Assembly (NCBI GenBank): GCA_050084985.1
Contig: JBITNC010000001.1
Location: 20,398,001 to 20,462,000 of the forward strand
Direction: 5' to 3'
DNA length: 64,000 nt
Source of the DNA: Nageia nagi
Taxonomy: Eukaryota; Pinophyta
Both the position numbers and the translations under genes were made by a program. How positions within the stretch are numbered: position 1 is the first letter of the stretch; each line of letters opens with the position of its first letter. The notes below the pieces were generated by a model. That model was not told the origin of the DNA. It did no database searches and worked only from the letters and a program-made list of their open reading frames with translations. This document shows positions 24,360-37,260 of this stretch, one piece after another.

Positions 24360-25501
24360 CACTACTACATTTTAGCTATTTTGCATCATACCATGCATCA
24401 TTCCATATTATTATTATTATTTTTTAAATTACGTAAATCATAATACATCAATTGATGCTAAGGGTACCATCAAACAAAGTGTCAGTTGTAGCATCAAGTA
24501 TAACATCATTACTTGCATCATATATGGAGTTATGAGCATCAAATAATTGACTATATATGTGACATACAAAGCATCATGTATAGCATCAAAATTATAGGTA
24601 TACATCAAAATTGTAGGAATGAGGGTTTGCATCTTATCAAACAATATATCTATGTTCTCTATGCTTTAGTATTTTGCATATATAGCTAACAAGGTACTCA
24701 CAACCATAACATTCGATAAGTGTTTTATTTAAAAGATTCTTTGATGTATGTATAAACCCTTTTGCAAATCTCTTAGTTTGGTGCATGCTTTGAGGATGCT
24801 AGGAAAGGTGAATTCATTTGGTTAGACTAAAACTAATATTTATTACATTTGGTTAAATAGTTTCAATGCCTATTGAGGAAATTCGTATCTTTGGTAATCT
24901 AAAATTATCATATTCCATGAGCATATAGTTAAAAAATTCATTGGCATCTACCAAACTTTGAGGGTCTTCTCTACTAAACATCATGGGTGGTTGAAGCATG
25001 CAATGCATGTTTTTCTTACCATAAAATGAATATACATACTACTATCTATGTTATTACACTTTTCTTCATCTCATGAAAACCTATATCATTAAAAATATAG
25101 ACCTATATCCCTAAAAATGCCCTTGTAAAGGGCAAGATCCTTCATTTACTCATCAATGGTAGCATACCTGATATTGAAAATCCAATATCAATCAAGAGAA
25201 TACATTGAAGGTTAATAGCAAATCATGCCATGATCTATGTGCATGATTTGTACCTTTTTAATATTCCATGTATCACTTGATGTATTGCTTGACTCACTAA
25301 AATTCATCAAGCAATGCATCAACCAATGTATCAAATAATACATCAAGAAATATGTCACCAAATATGTCAACTGATACATAAAAAAATGGTTTTATCTAGA
25401 TTAATGTAGACATGCAAAATAGTGATACATCTTGTGTCATGACATCAAAATGCAATTTTATGATGCATGGTATGACACAAAATCTCTAAAATGTAGTGGT
25501 G
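24360..25501. mobile_element. CACTA-like DNA transposon, non-autonomous, copy 2
   Basis: The ends are CACTACTACATTTTAGC and, inverted, CACCACTACATTTTAGA, with about 42 bp of inverted similarity including CATACCATGCATCAT on both sides. At 1,142 bp it is the uninterrupted relative of copy 1 and shows the empty site of the gag-protease LTR element at 24389-24393. The flanking triplets tga and gaa do not match well, so the target duplication is unproven. Interior ACATCA repeats lie at 25285-25385. Neither minus frame at 24438-24644 nor others look like transposase. It splits the integrase of the large gypsy element. Confidence 0.6.
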
Positions 25502-25770
25502 GAAGTCTATTATTACATTCAATAAGAAGGTTAGAGGAAAACCATTTTTATTATATGACATAGTCCTATATTGGGATCCAAAAAATGAACATGGAAAGAA
25601 AGGAAGGCTAGATCTCAATTATATTTGGCCGTATCATATTTATGAGTTGATGGGAAGTCATACTTACAAATTGAGAACTCTAGATGGCCATTAGTCTTAT
25701 TACCAATCAATGGCTAGAAGCTCAAGAGGTACTATCCACTTGAACAAAATAACTGAAGTGTTTATTCCCT
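25502..25770 (+). pseudogene. Integrase C-terminal tail of the large gypsy element
   Basis: After the CACTA insertion one frame reads RGKPFLLYDIVLYWDPKNEH, GKKGRLDLNYIWPYHIYEL, then SHTYKLRTLDGH. This is the GPY/F-like C-terminal part of gypsy integrases (the G-P-F/Y box is W-P-Y here). A stop follows the LDGH segment. Confidence 0.65.
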
Positions 25771-26084
25771 TTAGTACATATAAGTTTATAAATATGTATT
25801 TTATAGTAGGTTAGGATTTTTGTTAAGAATAGGAATTTTTCTTATAATGAAGATAACTATGGTTCCCAATTGCCTCATCAATTCTACAATTATCCTAGAT
25901 AGATTCTATGTTAGCACACCTATAGTGGTACCCAATTTTTGTAAAACATTATTACACATTTGCACCAAAAATCTTAATCCAAATAGCATAAGCAATGTTG
26001 CAAATTATTTACAAGAGTTTTTAATGTCATTTTTGTGCTAGTTTTTTCCTTATCAACCTTCAAAAAGGGTTAATTTTCCTATCC

Positions 26085-26590
26085 ACATAAAGAGGGGTTC
26101 TTCCATATAAGCCTCCTTTCCTCATAATCTCTTTATACTTCACATAATATACATATTGATTGCATAAAACTTATTTCATTATCTGTATAAGGGTTCTTTT
26201 TTTCCGCATAAGCTTGCTTCTCTCTGCATAAGGGCTATATGGTCCACATCAACTTCCAACACTCTACATAACATATTATATTCAATCTCATAAGGTCAAC
26301 ATTATATGCTAATCCTAAGTCTAGATACATAAGTATTATATCCTCTACATAATGCTTATAACCTTTCCATAAGGCATTATAACTCCATATAACACATTCT
26401 TACACCACATAACCTTCCATAACCTATTTATAGACTATACAAGGAACTAGTTCATTGCATAAACCCTAATTACTTTGCATAAGCTATAATCCCTTTGGAT
26501 AAACCCTAGTTTTTTTGTGTAAATGATACATTATCTACACAAGCCTTGTCATATTTGTATAAGCTCTAATTTCTTCACATAAGGACTTTA
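26085..26590 (+). repeat. CATAAG array in 3' LTR
   Basis: Partner of 1425-1935, with the same motif and similar order of variants (CATAAG, CATAAT, CATAAC). Confidence 0.6.
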
Positions 26591-26901
26591 GGTGACCATT
26601 TCACCAAAGAAAATGAGGAAAAATCATTTAAAATTTTAAAGGAGTATCAAGAAGCAAAAAGAGTTTATTTTGAGCACTAAAGTGAGGGTTTTTATAACAT
26701 TTTAATGGAGTTAAAGAACATATAAATGATATCCTTGTGAATTCCATATATTAATAGAGAAATACTAGTTATTTTTGAAGCAACATTTGGTGATGAATCT
26801 TTGTTCTTTCAAAAGGGGAAAGGGGAAAACCTAGTGCTTTCAAAACAAGGGATAAAAGATCCTAATGATGAGAAAAATATGATGTATTATCCAATAAAGA
26901 G

Positions 26902-26913
26902 TATATATAAAGG
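26902..26913 (+). promoter_or_regulatory. Putative TATA box of 3' LTR
   Basis: TATATATAAAGG, identical to 2242-2253. It is about 50 bases before the conserved coding-like segment. Confidence 0.45.
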
Positions 26914-26959
26914 CATGCAAGAACCTAGAGGGTATAATTAATATACACTTAAGAAATTT

Positions 26960-29720
26960 TTCAATTGGGTAAAAGAGAATGTTGATGCAAGGCAACCATT
27001 TTGAAACATATGGAAATCAAACTTGGGAAAGATGGCATACCCTAGAGTTCATTTTTTATCATATTTCATGTACTAGATGATTAGAAGGTACAATAAAACC
27101 AAAATAACCTTTAAATAATATGATAAAAGAATATTTTTTTGGTCTAAATCTAGTCCAAATTTGAAAAAACTTCCATCTATCTAAAAAATGTAAACCTATG
27201 GACATTACATTTGTATAGAGGATGCATTTTAGTTACATGAGGGATATTAGGAAGGTAATATTATTCATTAATGATGAGGTATTATTTGGAAAAAATTCAT
27301 TTCCCCTAAATTTATATACTTTTAGGACCTTTGAACAATATTACCTTATGAGTATTAGTTACCTATTGGGGAAAGAATCTCATGAGTAGGTGGATAGGAA
27401 TGTTTATCATTTGTTGTATAGATCATCCTTTTATCCCCTAGATGTATATGATTGGACCACATTTTTATGTAATATAAATGATTTGCAAGATATGAAGATG
27501 CTCAAATTTATAGGTTATTCTTTGTTTTTTCACATCATAATCACTTAGATGAAGTAGGATATTCTCAGAGAGCTTGAATTACCACATGGACCAGTAGAGG
27601 AATATGTTCAAGAATTTATACCAACAATTCATAAGAACTATGGAGACTATACTTGGTTTTGTAACCATTTTTTGAAGTTATTATTTTCTCTATTCACCAA
27701 TACTATTCCTAGAATATCCTCCCATTTCTTCAAATTTTTGCATAGTAATAAAACTAAAAAAGTAGTGCTCTTGGAGGAAACAATGTAAATTAGGATGTAT
27801 GAAGGTAAGATTCAACCTAAATTATTTCTAGTTTTTTTTTCATATTCTATACTAGATGAGGGAGTAATTAAGAATGTATGTGAAAATTTGAAGTCTCTAA
27901 TAAAAAAGAAAGAAGGAAATATGAGTTTCATGCCATATCCTTTTGAGAATGGTCAATTGAATTTCATGAGTGATCAATCATTTTTTAGTACAATTTGTAG
28001 TATGGATGCTTATTATTTCCCAGAGTTTACATGGAGTGGTTTTAATTTAGATCAACATTTTTTATCCAATTGGAAAAAGCTAAAGGCATATTTGGTTGAA
28101 CATGAAGTGGATGCCTTTGAACATGAAATTATTTATGCTCTCAAAAATGGCAAGGACTTAAGGGAAGTGTGAGAGAAATATCATCCTAGGGATAGAATCA
28201 AATCTAAAGTGTCTTGAATTAGTTATGTATATCCCAAGTTAGAGTAAGCAAGAAGTGGGATAGTGGAGAAAATTTATCCCAAAATCAAACCTCTAGATTT
28301 GAATGTAGGTGAAAAATAAAGTATAATTGATATAATTAATGAAGTAGTTAATGAATTGGTGATTTGATTTGTTCAATTGATTTATGAGGTACCTCACATG
28401 ATTCAAGATGTTGCTAAAAAGTAGAAGAACCCTATATTATATCAATCCTTGATGATAAAAGAGAACATTCCTCAAGAAATCATTCCATATAAGCCATACC
28501 AATCCATATTAGAGCAATATGAAACATTTAAACTTATTCAACATTAGTACAATAGATTCAATTTCTATCCAAAAAATTTAAGATTGGTGATGAGTTCATG
28601 CAAATGGTTATGAGAACTATCGAAAAGTTTAATATGAGAGGTTCTATTTTTCCCCTTGACCTTGGATATCACTTTGACTTACAAGGTGTTATGGAAGAAC
28701 ATGTCACCAAGAAGTTGAAAATAGGGTAGTATTTATCTATAGTTGCAAGAGACTTGGAGAGATTTTAGAGGCATTTTGGTAATAAAGAGAAAAAAACATG
28801 ATGAGAAACCCTTAATTAAACATGTAATTTAAACCGAAGTAATCATGCCCCTATCTTTTGCTTAACATGAGGGGTTAATTATTCAAGAAATGGATTAATT
28901 AGATTAGGTTGGGCCTTTATCTTCATTAATCCATGTGGAAGAAGTGTTAAGTGAAGAAAGAGAACATGTATAAGAAGAGCTAGTGTAGCTATAGAGCACA
29001 AAAATTCCCAAAGGTAGGCAACCAAAAGAGTTAACAATTTCAACCCCACCTAAATTACACATTACTAAAGCAACAATTCCAAAACATATAGTTTAGGAAG
29101 TCATGTCTATGGGATCAAGAGCCATTATTATTGAAGAAATGTTCAAGAGGTATGATGTCATTTTTAATAAAATGGTTAACATGGTAGTTAACTTATAATA
29201 AATACATGAAATGTTATGTTTTATGAACCTTTTATTAAATGAGAAGCTAAAAGAGAGAGACACGTTAGAAAATATTTATCAACATGTTAGTTGAACGTTT
29301 ATGAGTATGCATGATAAAAAAAATACCAAAATTCCCCTTTACTTTTGGCAAGAAAATATTTTTTCTTTAAGACTTTGACCTACTTAAAAATAAATTGAAA
29401 AAGTATATTGCTAAAAAGTTAGCTAAGGTAAAAGATGTAAAAGATAAATGCAAGAAGATAGGTGTTAAACTAATAGCATATCCAACCAAGGAGGATTTTG
29501 ATGGCATAAGTTAAAGGCATGATAAATCAACTACAATCTTTTTCAAGAGAAGATATTAAACTTTATCAACAAAGTACTAGAATATGGAGTATACTAGACA
29601 AAATGGATAAACCCATAAACATAAAATAGATTATGGGTGTATGAAACCAAGGTGGATATATTTAAATGGAAAAAGAGGTTACATCACATTCCTAAGTTTC
29701 AACTTCTTGAATGGAATCTC
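26960..29720 (+). pseudogene. LTR-borne gene of unknown function, copy in 3' LTR
   Basis: Collinear with 14690-17440. The best open stretch is 27795-28172 (125 codons), and the same frame reaches upstream to about 27250 through a few stops, with ELPHGPVEEYVQEFIPT and DYTWFCNHFLKLLF. Downstream parts read EIIPYKPYQSILEQ, then EEMFKRYDVIFNKMVNMV, then a Lys-rich DFDLLKNKLKKYIAKKLAKV that could be coiled coil. No known retroelement domain is recognisable. Both copies keep the same segments in the same order, so a protein was once encoded in the LTR, but both are now broken. Capture of a host gene and an element accessory gene remain equally possible. Confidence 0.45.
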
Positions 29721-30749
29721 CTAGAACATGTGGTTAAGGTGGTGAAAGAGATACCTTGAGAATGTTTAAAAGTAATGGTGGAATCATCTTTTCAAAATAT
29801 GTAGTAATGGGAGAATATTTTTATGAGAACATCTTTCTGAAACAAAATTAGTAAGATGAAAATAGTTATATTCCTTTTTATCTACAAATAGCAAAAGATA
29901 ATTAAGGATAAGAGGTATTTTCTAATAGCTAGATTTGGCTAACAAGGTATTTTTTGTGTGCTCTCTTTTTGTTTATTTTTCACCTCTATTCTCCCATGCA
30001 TTCTGAGTCATATTATTGGTATATGTTATAGGAAAATCATCAAGTTTCAGGTTATTCAATTTATGGATATTCTATGAAGATCTAAAATAGAGTTTATGTT
30101 TTATGATAGGGATGTATTTTTATTTTTATTTACAAGTAGTGTATAAAGGACAAGACCATCATTCCTATTATTGTTATTCTCTTTTTTGAATGTACAAGCA
30201 AGTATTATTTTTTTCAAAAACTAAGTTCTATTCTTATTGGTTCATTTCATATGTCATGTATGAATGTCTTTTGTTCTAGTTATTGAATGTTACATCATTT
30301 GAATATGTAATAACTATTTCTTCAACATTTATATGTTTACCTATTACATCATTTGAATGGATGAAATATGAATGCTTTACTCCTTTATGTTTAATTTCTT
30401 CTCAATTATGTATAATTTTATACCTAAATTGTGAATGATAGAATCAGTCTAATTACTAGTTTAGATTTTTCTTCTTCAAGATAAACCCATTTATGTTTTA
30501 ACAAATAAATATAATAGGAAATACTAGCAAGTTTATTTAGGAGAAATTATAAAATATTAAGTGAACTCATTAGAGGATTACATTCTCAAGAATTAGATTA
30601 GATTACAAATATTTCATGGGATGTGGAATTTAGCCCAAAAAGGAGAACATAGCTAGATGTGCTCATATATTTGTTGATATTAGGGGGGTTTCATACTTAG
30701 TGACACTAATTTGATGAAAATCAAAGGGGTGTGAAATCTTGTCACAACA

Positions 30750-33700
30750 AGTCCTCTTGTACTTCAAGTATCTATTATTTATCCTCTCTATTTTCTTCCA
30801 TTTTACTTGTCATATTATTACTTATAGTCCTAATTAATTCCTTTTATCTACTTCTTCTATTTAATTAATGAATATGGGGATCTACTCTATTTTTATTTTT
30901 ACTATTCTTTTATTTTTATGAGTTTTATATTCTTTTTGTATGTCATTAAGGGACTTTTGTATGATTACCTTTATGTATAAGTCCTTCAATACCTTTGTTA
31001 AATTATTAATTCTAATATCAATTAGTTGATTACTTTCTTGATACACCTTTGTAGGAATTATCTCACTAAACTTAATCCTTTATAGAATTCCTTTTAAGAT
31101 TTCATGAACCTTTGCATTTGGATTAATCCCTTTTTGCTCATTTTTAGAACTAGAACATTATCTATCTTGATAAATTATTCAAATTATAATACTCCTCTTA
31201 GGGGTAGTAAAAGGCATTTCATCAAGTGTTCTACCTACTTCATTTTCCTCTACTCCTATCTCTAACTCCTTATCTCCTAAATCCTATTTTTCTACCAACT
31301 TTTCCCCATGTTGAGTTTTTCCTTCCTCTCCTTATCAACTTAGTACACTCTTAATCATAGTTATAATGGTTTTAGTTATAGTTTGCAATGGTATATTTGG
31401 TGAACCAAAAAAATATCAAAATTAATCCTTAGTGTTTTTCTTGATTTCCTTTTCTATATGCCTATGAGTATGTCATTCTTATTTTCCTTCTTGGTCTTAA
31501 CTTACTTGTACTTTGGTGTTTTCTATTTTATCAATCCCCTCTCTTTTTGAAAAATCACTTCTCTCTTCCATTGGTACCTCCTAAGTAGAAAATTCCATTA
31601 TTGTTTAGATCCCTCCATTTATTAATGGTTACCACTCTACCTTTTCATCATCTCTAACCAAGCATTATTTCTTCCTTTCTCTTTTATGTAATCATTGTTC
31701 TTATAATAGATTATATCACCTAATTTCATTATCTCTTTCTTTTTCTATTTGCTTCATCTCATTCCTTTCTTCCCTCTTCTTGTTATCACTTCTCATCATG
31801 TTCTCCTAAGTTTTACTTTCCTATTTTATTCTACTCTATTTTTTCCCTCCCTCAACTTGATATCAGTTTTATTGGCTAATCCATAAATCATTATACACTT
31901 TTTTCCCACTATACTATCACAACCATTTTTTAATCCTTAATTAATTTCCATTCTCCATGAATCTCTCCCTACCCCCTTGGCACTACCTCCCTTTTTAGAG
32001 GTAGGAGAGAGCATCAAGGGATACTCCTTCCTGAATCAGTTATCATTTATACTATTGAGCCAATTTTTCCAAGAAAGTATTTCATGACCCTCTAAAGAAT
32101 CTATCCTTTCCTGCATCCCATGATACCCAATCTTGTAATGTGAAGTTAGTGGTGTAAGTATCTAAAGTGTTATGTACTCAATAATCAATATTTTTATCTT
32201 ATATCTATTGAGATATTATCATATGAATCAACTTCTCTTTATACCACTTTATTTTAGGGATTTTGATTTTCATAGAGAACTCAAGTTGCTTATTGAACTA
32301 ATGGTAACAATTATCTAGGAATTTTGCCCATAAGTATTTGTAGCTTCCATCCCCTAATACAATTTATTTCTTCTTATCTTTACTAAATATGGTTCAACAT
32401 CTAATCCACTTCTTAAATTTATCTATTTATCAATAGAACCAAAGTTTAATACATCTTTTTGTTGTACTAAAAGGTAACCTTTGGGATATTCCTTTACAAA
32501 TTCATTGAAATTACATTCTACTTCTCTAATTGTAAGTATCTCTATAATGGAATTGTTGATTGACATTCTATGACTTAACTTAGTTAAATCATTAGAGTTA
32601 TTTCCCATAATTGAGAAGAGAATTTCCACTAATTAAAATAACAATTGTAATATTTAAAATGAAATTTATAAATAATGAGTAACATAATCAATTTAAAGTA
32701 AGGAGGTATTTATATTAATATATGAATTAGGTACAAAGGCTAAAATATGGTGATAAATATGTATTTTATTACAATATTATATCCCTTATTACCTTTAATA
32801 TTCCCTTGCCTTTCTCTTCTTCTCTCTCTTTCTCTTTGACCCATTAATTTGGGTCTAGAAATATATTTATTTTTATCATGGAGAGGTGTGTTGATTCCAT
32901 CCCACCATAACAATTTCTAATGACTCATGCTTTTAGGTTTTATTACTAATATCTCAATTTTTCAATCGTTAGATAGAAGATATCATTACATAATTAAGTT
33001 TTTAAGCTTATTTTTTTATTCTCTCAATTTAAAAATCTCCTAGGATGTAGTCTATTTCCTTGCATCCAAATCAAAGATGTTACTTATTGATGTCATTATA
33101 CAAGTCACATCATATTTTATTATATCTCCAAAATTCCCCTAGAAAATTGCTAATGTACAAACTAAATATTATCTAGAACTCTTGCTATTATCTTTTTATT
33201 ACTTCTCCTATAATGCTTTTGAAGGAATAGTCATGTAAGAAGCAACACTACTTAGGATATGCTATTTTTTAGACACTTTACTCACTAACCATTTAAGGGT
33301 TTTGTAAAATGATGACATCACCCATGATAACATTGAATTTCTCCTTTGGAATGCAAAGGGAGTTCCTATCTAAATATGTGTTATTATTATAATATATTTT
33401 AAGTACAAAATTACTTGACCATACTTCATGAAAATAAAAAGGCCTACATTAATGTATGTATATAATAACCATTTAAATCCTTTTTTTCCAAGGTTAAATT
33501 TTTATTGTAATATTATCTTATGGTATATTAGGATGTTTCTAGATTGCCATCTATTATATTCTACTGGGTAGTTTAAAAATACCTTCTCTTATCCTATATT
33601 AAGGTTATTAAAAACTATAATTAAAAATCCCTTCTAAAAAGATCATCCTTAAAAGCCTTTTTCAATTTAATGCAAACTACAAATGTTTATACACTTTAAT

Positions 33701-33916
33701 TTAATATACATTCAAATATCTATGTTGGATATTGAATTGATTGATTTGAGTGAAATAGAAAACTCACACGCCAAACCAAATAATATGAAAATTAATGATC
33801 TAAAGTAATGGATGATGAATAAAGGATATAGTAATGAGAAACTTTTGATGAACAAGTATTATACTAGTGATGAAGTATATGTAGGTTACAACAATCCTCA
33901 AGCCACTATAATAGTT
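30750..33916. other. Anonymous DNA, pyrimidine-rich in part
   Basis: From about 30780 to 31860 the plus strand is rich in T and C. Minus-strand readings show scattered open stretches, the longest at 32423-32629 (68 codons), continuing through stops to about 31950 with an LEGHEILSWKNWLNSIN-like phrase. This suggests an old minus-strand coding relic, but I cannot name it. I see no LTR pair, RNA gene or host exon. Confidence 0.35.
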
Positions 33917-34132
<216 letters not shown>

Positions 34133-34297
34133 AAATAATTCCCCAAATGTATGATGTAGGAGTATCTTTAGTATAGAAGAAATCTCATAAACATTAATAA
34201 TGAATCAAATTTAATACTACTACAAGGAAATTGAAATTGAATATTACATTGAGTACCATACAAATATAAATGATATTTTCTATAATTTTTTTATTAT

Positions 34298-34937
34298 TAT
34301 AGACCCAAAATAATGCATATAATTGTTTATGGGGTTTATTAATGCACTATTAAAACTATTTTGTAAATATTGACACATATATCAAAAATATGCAATAACA
34401 TGTAACAAGAACACAATAGTGTCTACTTAGATTTTATATTCATTTTGTTAATTAGAAAATGCACAAAGGATAGAGCATACATTCATGAAAAAACATGCCA
34501 ATAGGTGCCTTAGAATTGGTACACTATCGATGCTATAGGATGAGAAAAATTACAAATGCAAACAAGAATGTAGGAATGAGCAAATTAGAGAATAATCAAA
34601 TGATGAACATGCGAATTTACATAATAATAGATGTGCAATATAGATAGACAAAGCAAGTTGAAATACTTGAAATAATATTTAAATGATAATCCTTAAATTA
34701 GCATGAAATGATTATTAGCCCATGATTCACTCATGATCTATAGGTCATCAAATAATGCCTTTATATATGATACATGTTTTCATGACTTTAATATTTTGGC
34801 CCCTTGTACATTTCACAAGGTTCAAATACAAGGCCTACACCTCTTTTATACTTTTTTAATCCCTTTTTAAATAATACTTTGTTAAGAGACTAAAATGATT
34901 TATTAAATATATAAAGTTTCATTTTGAGGTATCTACA
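34298..34937 (-). repeat. 3' LTR of the RT-deleted gypsy element
   Basis: 640 bp, aligned with 41290-41900. Both share AATGCATATAATTGTTTATGG and end CTACA on the plus strand. A minus-strand TATA box (TATATAAAGG) lies at about 34759-34768, and its partner at about 41722-41731. Confidence 0.85.
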
Positions 34938-34953
34938 TTTACCCCTCTTTGGA
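34938..34953 (-). other. Polypurine tract of the RT-deleted gypsy element
   Basis: On the minus strand CCAAAGAGGGGTAAA abuts TGTAGATAC of the LTR. Confidence 0.75.
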
Positions 34954-35439
34954 TGTGTGATTGAAGCAATGCAATTACATGTCCAAAGAAGAAGTGTAGA
35001 AGAAGCATATAAGAAAATTTTGTGATCCTTTTGTTGATGCTGATTGAATGATGATGAGGGTCCTTATAATACCCCCCTTTTGACTTGGATGCCCTAGGAA
35101 AGATCCTTAAGTGGATTAGCCAAGGCAAAAGCTATTGAAGAAGTTATCTCTAGGAATATTATTTGGATGATGTTTGGATGACTATAGAAATCCATACTCG
35201 AGGCTAGAATGGAATACATGATATGCCTCATTTATACTATTTAAATAATTAATTTGACCATTTTGTTGTGTTAGATACTTGGGAATCTAATTCACTTATG
35301 TCCATGCCTCAAAATAGGGAAGTTATGCTTTGGATTGGTGGAAATGGATCAATAGCCTTAAAGATAGTGAGCATAGTGTTGGTGCCCTAGTTTTGACTAT
35401 AATCTACTTCTATTCTTTTGGACATATATACTTGCAATT
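34954..35439 (-). other. 3' untranslated part of the RT-deleted gypsy element
   Basis: There is no pol motif. Short frames (34919-35128 minus, 35330-35539 plus) show no family features. It leads into the tandem repeat. Confidence 0.45.
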
Positions 35440-36025
35440 AATTATTTACCAAAAAATAAAGGTATGGATGCATAATAAGTTGCATCATCCATCAAAGATG
35501 ATCCAATATCAACAATCTTACTTATGGTTGCATTGCTAGTTTATCTTTTACATGAGGAAACTCTCACTAGTTATATCAATGGCCATAGATGATCATACAT
35601 TTGTATTTTTATGATTCCAAGATAGTATAATTTAGATAGGTTCAAAAAAAAAATCATGTGGATACATAGCAAATATTTCATCTATTAGAGATGATCTAAT
35701 ATCAACAAATTGCTAACAGTTGTATCATTGGTTTACTTTTAAGTGAGGGAACTCTCACTAGTAGTTTCATGGGCCATCAATGATCATTCATTTTTTTGTA
35801 CATGATCCAAAGATAGTATGCTTTAAATGGTTTCAAAGAAAAAACCATATGGATACACAACAAAATGTATCATCCATTAGAGATGATCTAATGTTGACAA
35901 GTTGCTAACGATTGTATTGCCAGTTTACTTTTAAATGAGGGAACTCTCACTAGCTATTTCGTTGGTCATTAATGATCATGCAATTTTATGTCCATGATAT
36001 GAAGATATTATATTGTGAAGTTTTT
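35440..36025 (-). repeat. 193-bp tandem repeat, about three units
   Basis: The landmark GATGATC recurs at 35497, 35690 and 35882 (spacing 193 and 192). Each unit also contains GAGG(G/A)AACTCTCACTAG and a GGCCAT- or GGTCAT-x-GATGATCAT segment. It lies between integrase and the polypurine tract. Tandem repeats at this place are known in Ogre/Tat elements and can seed satellites. Confidence 0.8.
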
Positions 36026-36109
36026 TTTTTTATGCACCTTTAGCATCTTGCTAAAATTCAAGGATTCCATTGACATCATGTCCTTCTTGGATCTATACAC
36101 CAAACAAAA

Positions 36110-37260
36110 AATTGTGCCCTTACATTTGATATGAATTATTTTACAAGGGCACAAAGATGTGCTATTCAAGTGTAAAAATGCTTGATATGGATAGAATTAA
36201 AGGTTTTTGGTTCCTCCTTACCATAAAAAGTTGATAACCTATATGCTTCTAATCCTATTGCATCAACAACAACATATGGTGCCAACCAATTGGGTTCAAA
36301 TTTACCTTTAGCCTCTTCATTTATTTATATTCTCTTTTAAGATTAGGTCCCCTATTTTGAACTCTTTAGATTTTATCTTCTTACCAAATGCTCTCTTAAG
36401 TTTGGCATGGTAGACCTTTTGATGTTCAATGGCTTTGATTCTTTTTTCATCTAACATCTCCAACTACTATAATCTTGATTTTCTTGCATCCTCATCTGGA
36501 ATATCACCTTGTAAAGAGATCCTAAGAAAAGGAATTTCTATCTCAAGTGAGATAATGGCCTCATCTTCATATACCAATGAAAAGGGGGTTGTCCCAGTGG
36601 CTATTGGAACACTAGTTCTATAGGTCCATTGTGAATATGGTAATTTCTTATGCTAATATCTTTTGTATTTATCCCACATTTTGGTAACAATACTCTTAAG
36701 TGTCTTATTTGTTACTTCAAGTTGACCATTTCCATGAGGGTAGTAAAATGAAGAAAAGGTTTGTGTGATGTGAAAATTTTTACAAAATGTTTTCATATGC
36801 TTGCCCTTTAAATTTGGACCATTATCCATGATCAACATTTGTGGCACATCAAATATAATGATGATGTATTCTATAAGGAATGTAATAATATTTTCTTATA
36901 CAACTGACTTCATGGGGATGGCTTCCATCCACTTGGTAGTATATTATATAGTTGTGATGAAAAACTTATGTCATTATATAGAATGAGGATTAATCATACC
37001 AATCAAATCTATGCCCCAAGTAGCAAAGGCACATGAAGAAATAATGTAATTGAGTTCTTGAGTGGGTTATTTTTCTAAGTTTGCATGCTTTTGGCATTGC
37101 ACACATAGTTTCATGTGAGTTTGACAATCTTCTTCCATAGTGTGCCAATAGTATGCTATTATTAGGATCTTTTTATAAAGAGCTTTGGCATGAAAATGGC
37201 CACCACATAATCCATCATGAGCTTGCTCTAAAGTAGTATCTATCTCATTCTATGCTAAAC
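36110..37260 (-). pseudogene. Integrase of the RT-deleted gypsy element
   Basis: The reading starts near 37260 with GLCGGHFHAKALYKKIL and MKLCVQCQKHAN, the H-H-C-C zinc-binding domain. The core has WGIDLIGMINP (first Asp), LIMDNGPNLKG (second Asp) and YYPHGNGQLEVTNKTL (Glu), so all three catalytic residues remain. A C-terminal WLAPYVVVDAIGLEAYRLS gives the GPY/F-like box. Stops, for instance after DKYKRY, and small frame changes break it. The open piece 36653-36847 is the catalytic C half. Integrase joins the element DNA to the target. Confidence 0.75.

Larger units (their letters stand above)
1238..30749 (+). mobile_element. Large Tat-like Ty3/gypsy retrotransposon, nested and decayed
   Basis: The element is defined by a 4.8-kb direct repeat (1238-2281 joined to 14655-18494, versus 25909-30749) flanking gag and pol remains at 18859-25770. 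The repeat begins TGTTAG in the right copy (AGTTAG in the left) and ends CAACA (CAATA in the left). A PBS-like TGG lies 5 bases after the left copy. Flanks read ggtca before and agtcc after, a possible 5-bp duplication with two differences. RT and RNase H motifs resemble plant Tat-type gypsy elements. Without later insertions the element would be about 16 kb. No polypurine tract is visible before 25909, so the exact LTR start is uncertain. A truncated tandem copy is the main alternative. Confidence 0.6.
25909..30749 (+). repeat. 3' LTR of the large gypsy element, uninterrupted
   Basis: A 4.84-kb repeat from TGTTAG to CAACA, the reference copy for the split 5' LTR. Its layout is a U3-like part with the CATAAG array, a TATA box at 26902, the remnant of a long reading frame (26960-29720), and a 1-kb trailer. 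This is far longer than usual LTRs, though long LTRs are known in Ogre/Tat elements. It shows at 26937-26941 the empty site attaa of the 12.4-kb insertion. Confidence 0.6.

Noticed and set aside
36429-36986. Plus-strand open frames across the minus-strand integrase
   Set aside because: The minus strand has the integrase catalytic residues in order; the plus frames are incidental.
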